Shown here: piece after piece, positions 31,648 to 33,255 of the stretch | Position numbering within the stretch: the stretch's first letter is position 1 | How the letters are laid out: each line of letters begins with the position of its first letter | Origin: DATGIQ01 sp035295665 | GTDB lineage: Bacteria; Planctomycetota; Planctomycetia; Gemmatales; Gemmataceae | Direction: 5' to 3' | Assembly: GCA_035295665.1 (NCBI GenBank) | Contig: DATGIQ010000191.1 | Location: forward strand, 1 to 33,255 | Length of the DNA stretch: 33,255 nt | Notes under the pieces: model-generated | Seen by the model: only the letters and a program-made list of their open reading frames with translations | Databases searched by the model: none | Told to the model about the DNA's origin: nothing | Position numbers and translations under genes: made by a program

Positions 31648-32421
31648 ATGAGCGAAGTGTTCGGCTCCCTGTACGCCGATTCCTACGATGCCCTCTACCA
31701 GGACAAGGATTACCAGGCAGAGTGTGATCGGATCATCCAGCTCTTTCGACAATACAGCCAACGTCCGGTCCGCCAAATCCTCGATCTGGGTTGCGGCACG
31801 GGCAACCATGCGTTTCCGTTGGCCCAGCGCGGCTACGAAGTTGTTGGCGTGGAACGTTCGGAAAGCATGCTGGCGCATGCGCGGGACAAGGCCGCCCAGG
31901 GCCCTGCCGAGAACCGGGTGGCCCTCGAGCAGGGCGACATCCGCAGCGTCGAGTTGGGGCGTTCGTTCGACGCGGCCTTGATCATGTTTGCCGTGCTGGG
32001 TTACCAACACGAAAACGCGGATGTCCGGGCGACCCTGCGGACAGCGCGGCAGCACTTGCGTCCCGGCGGATTGCTCGTTTTCGATGTCTGGTACGGCCCG
32101 GCGGTTCTCCGTGAGCGTCCTTCCCAGCGTGTCAAAGTCATTCCCACCCGCCAGGGAAAAATCCTGCGGGTGGCTTCGGGGACACTGGATACTCTTCGCC
32201 ACCTATGTCGGACCGATTATCTCCTTTGGCGGTGGAGCGAGGGAAAGCCGCTGCAAGAAACAACGGAATCGCACACCATGCGGTACTTCTTCGCCCCGGA
32301 GCTCGAGCTCTTCCTCCAATGCGAAGGGTTCGCCCTGGATCGACTCGGGGCCTTCCCGGATATCGAGCGCGATCCCGAGGAAACCACCTGGAACGTGTTG
32401 GGCGTTGCCCACGTCCTCTGA
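31648..32421 (+). CDS. SAM-dependent methyltransferase (class I)
   Basis: A 257-residue methyltransferase with motif I ILDLGCGTGNH at 44-54, VGVERSESML for the ribose-binding acidic residue, and EQGDIRSVELG near motif III. LRPGGLLVFDVWYGPAVL is motif IV/V. The start YADSYDALYQDKDY is the common opening of sugar methyltransferases of the TylM1/DesVI (N,N-dimethyl) type. An amino-sugar N-methyltransferase acting on the product of the DegT enzyme is therefore plausible. The acceptor is inferred, not seen. GCAGG at 31637-31641 lies before the ATG. Confidence 0.82.
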   Translation: MSEVFGSLYADSYDALYQDKDYQAECDRIIQLFRQYSQRPVRQILDLGCGTGNHAFPLAQRGYEVVGVERSESMLAHARDKAAQGPAENRVALEQGDIRSVELGRSFDAALIMFAVLGYQHENADVRATLRTARQHLRPGGLLVFDVWYGPAVLRERPSQRVKVIPTRQGKILRVASGTLDTLRHLCRTDYLLWRWSEGKPLQETTESHTMRYFFAPELELFLQCEGFALDRLGAFPDIERDPEETTWNVLGVAHVL

Positions 32422-32445
32422 AAGGCGACCCTTTGGTAGGTACGG

Positions 32446-33255
32446 ATGAGCAAGCAATTTAGCAACGGCATCATGGAAACAACAGATCACAAACGGGTCG
32501 CCGTGTTTCTGGCCAACTGGGAGCTGATTTCCGTGTTGGCCAACACGGTCACGATGTTCAGCGACCACGGTTACCAGATCGATTTGTTTCTGTCTCGAAA
32601 TCATCTCTTCGTTGAACCGGATAGTCTGCGCGGGCAGCCGGGCGTCCAGATCTATGATCTCCACCCGGGAAGCGATGCACCCGGCTTGGAGGCCGCGAAG
32701 CATTCCCGCAATGGTTCCCGACGCGGCTTGAAAACGTACCTGCGCTCCGGCTCGGACTTCCTGGGCCGGAGGGTTAACCAGGCCCGTTCGGCAATTCGAG
32801 AACTCCGACACGCCTACTGGCATCTGCGCCGCACCGAGAAAGGATTGCTCGATGCCTCGCTTGTGCCCCGGGCGTTGACCTTGATGAAAGGGCAAGAGTA
32901 CCGATGTTTGATCGGCATCGAGAAGAGCGGCCTGCTCTGGGCCGCCCAGGTGGCCGAGCGGCTCCGGGTCCCTTTTGTCTATTTCAGCCTGGAACTTTAC
33001 AACGACGACTATGTGCGTCACGGCTTGCTGAATTCCTTTTCCTTCAAGCACACGCGCTGGGCGGAGCGGCGCTGTCATCAAAAGGCGGCGGCGACGATCG
33101 TTCAGGATGTCGAACGGGCGCGTGTTCTTCTCGAAGGCAACGGCGTGCCCTGGTCCGACGCGGCCATTGCTTATCTACCGGTATCGCTTCTCGGCAAGCC
33201 GCGCTTGGACCGCTCCTATTTTCTGCACGAGCGGCTCGGAATCCCCAGGACCCGC
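32446..33255 (+). CDS. GT-B-like glycosyltransferase, N-terminal part
   Basis: The frame is open from the ATG at 32446 to the window end (270 codons) and runs on beyond it. The N terminus reads HKRVAVFLANWELISVLANTVTMFSDHGYQID, the first Rossmann strand and helix of a GT-B glycosyltransferase. It is followed by LIGIEKSGLLWAAQVAERL and VPFVYFSLELY, a pattern found in GT4-like enzymes. IVQDVERARVLLEGNG suits the end of the N-terminal domain. The nucleotide-sugar-binding C-terminal domain lies outside the window, so donor and linkage cannot be judged. An alternative ATG is at 32473. Confidence 0.75.
   Translation, partial: MSKQFSNGIMETTDHKRVAVFLANWELISVLANTVTMFSDHGYQIDLFLSRNHLFVEPDSLRGQPGVQIYDLHPGSDAPGLEAAKHSRNGSRRGLKTYLRSGSDFLGRRVNQARSAIRELRHAYWHLRRTEKGLLDASLVPRALTLMKGQEYRCLIGIEKSGLLWAAQVAERLRVPFVYFSLELYNDDYVRHGLLNSFSFKHTRWAERRCHQKAAATIVQDVERARVLLEGNGVPWSDAAIAYLPVSLLGKPRLDRSYFLHERLGIPRTR

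Noticed and set aside
1..33255. Mobile element, phage, CRISPR or anti-phage system
   Set aside because: No transposase, integrase, terminal repeats, direct-repeat array or nuclease-type genes were seen; the whole window is biosynthetic.

Overview
The window is a single, strictly one-directional stretch (31 plus-strand coding regions, the first and last cut by the window edges) from a surface-glycan biosynthesis locus of a GC-rich bacterium (roughly 60 % G+C by eye). Nothing in it fixes the taxon. The wording of the proteins and the mosaic, fusion-rich gene content look to me most like Planctomycetota (Gemmata-like), but that is a low-confidence impression. No rRNA, tRNA, CRISPR array, insertion sequence, integrase or phage gene is visible.

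Layout. (1) 1-2774: the tail of a sugar-nucleotide epimerase, then an ABC glycan exporter (Wzm-like permease and Wzt-like ATPase with a C-terminal substrate-binding extension). (2) 2755-17712: a nearly complete pseudaminic-acid-type nonulosonic acid pathway. It holds PseB dehydratase, PseC aminotransferase, a PseG hydrolase fused to a PseH-like acetyltransferase, PseI synthase and an SpsF-type cytidylyltransferase in place of canonical PseF. Inserted among these are a Gfo/Idh oxidoreductase, a large fusion of a second SpsF-type cytidylyltransferase with a class III aminotransferase, and a WbuX-HisH-HisF amidotransferase triad of the kind that makes acetamidino sugars. A second GNAT, a methyltransferase, another Gfo/Idh enzyme and a possible GT-B-like protein complete the block. 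(3) 17824-27546: a decoration block with a DegT-family aminotransferase, a small methyltransferase, a FemAB-like acyltransferase, two different FkbM methyltransferase fusions flanking a PhyH-type dioxygenase, an epimerase and a GT2 glycosyltransferase. (4) 27791-33255: a cupin, a perosamine-synthase-like DegT aminotransferase, a Gfo/Idh oxidoreductase, an epimerase, a methyltransferase and the start of a GT-B-like glycosyltransferase.

How it may work together. PseB, PseC, PseH-like, PseG, PseI and SpsF would produce a CMP-activated pseudaminic-type sugar. The amidotransferase triad would convert an N-acetyl into an acetamidino group, and the extra oxidoreductase/aminotransferase/GNAT set could install a further amino group. 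The later blocks would make one or two more amino or deoxy sugars and O-methylate or otherwise decorate the chain. The ABC exporter would move it across the inner membrane, and no Wzx/Wzy genes are seen here. Many genes overlap by 1-20 bases, so long co-transcription is likely. The longest gene-free stretch is 244 bases (27547-27790); no gap exceeds 300 bases.

Most notable: the cytidylyltransferase/class III aminotransferase fusion, the HisF homologue lacking the catalytic Asp11, the FkbM-Gfo/Idh fusion, an unrecognised domain fused to FkbM, a duplicated oxidoreductase-epimerase module, and small recurring intergenic hairpins.
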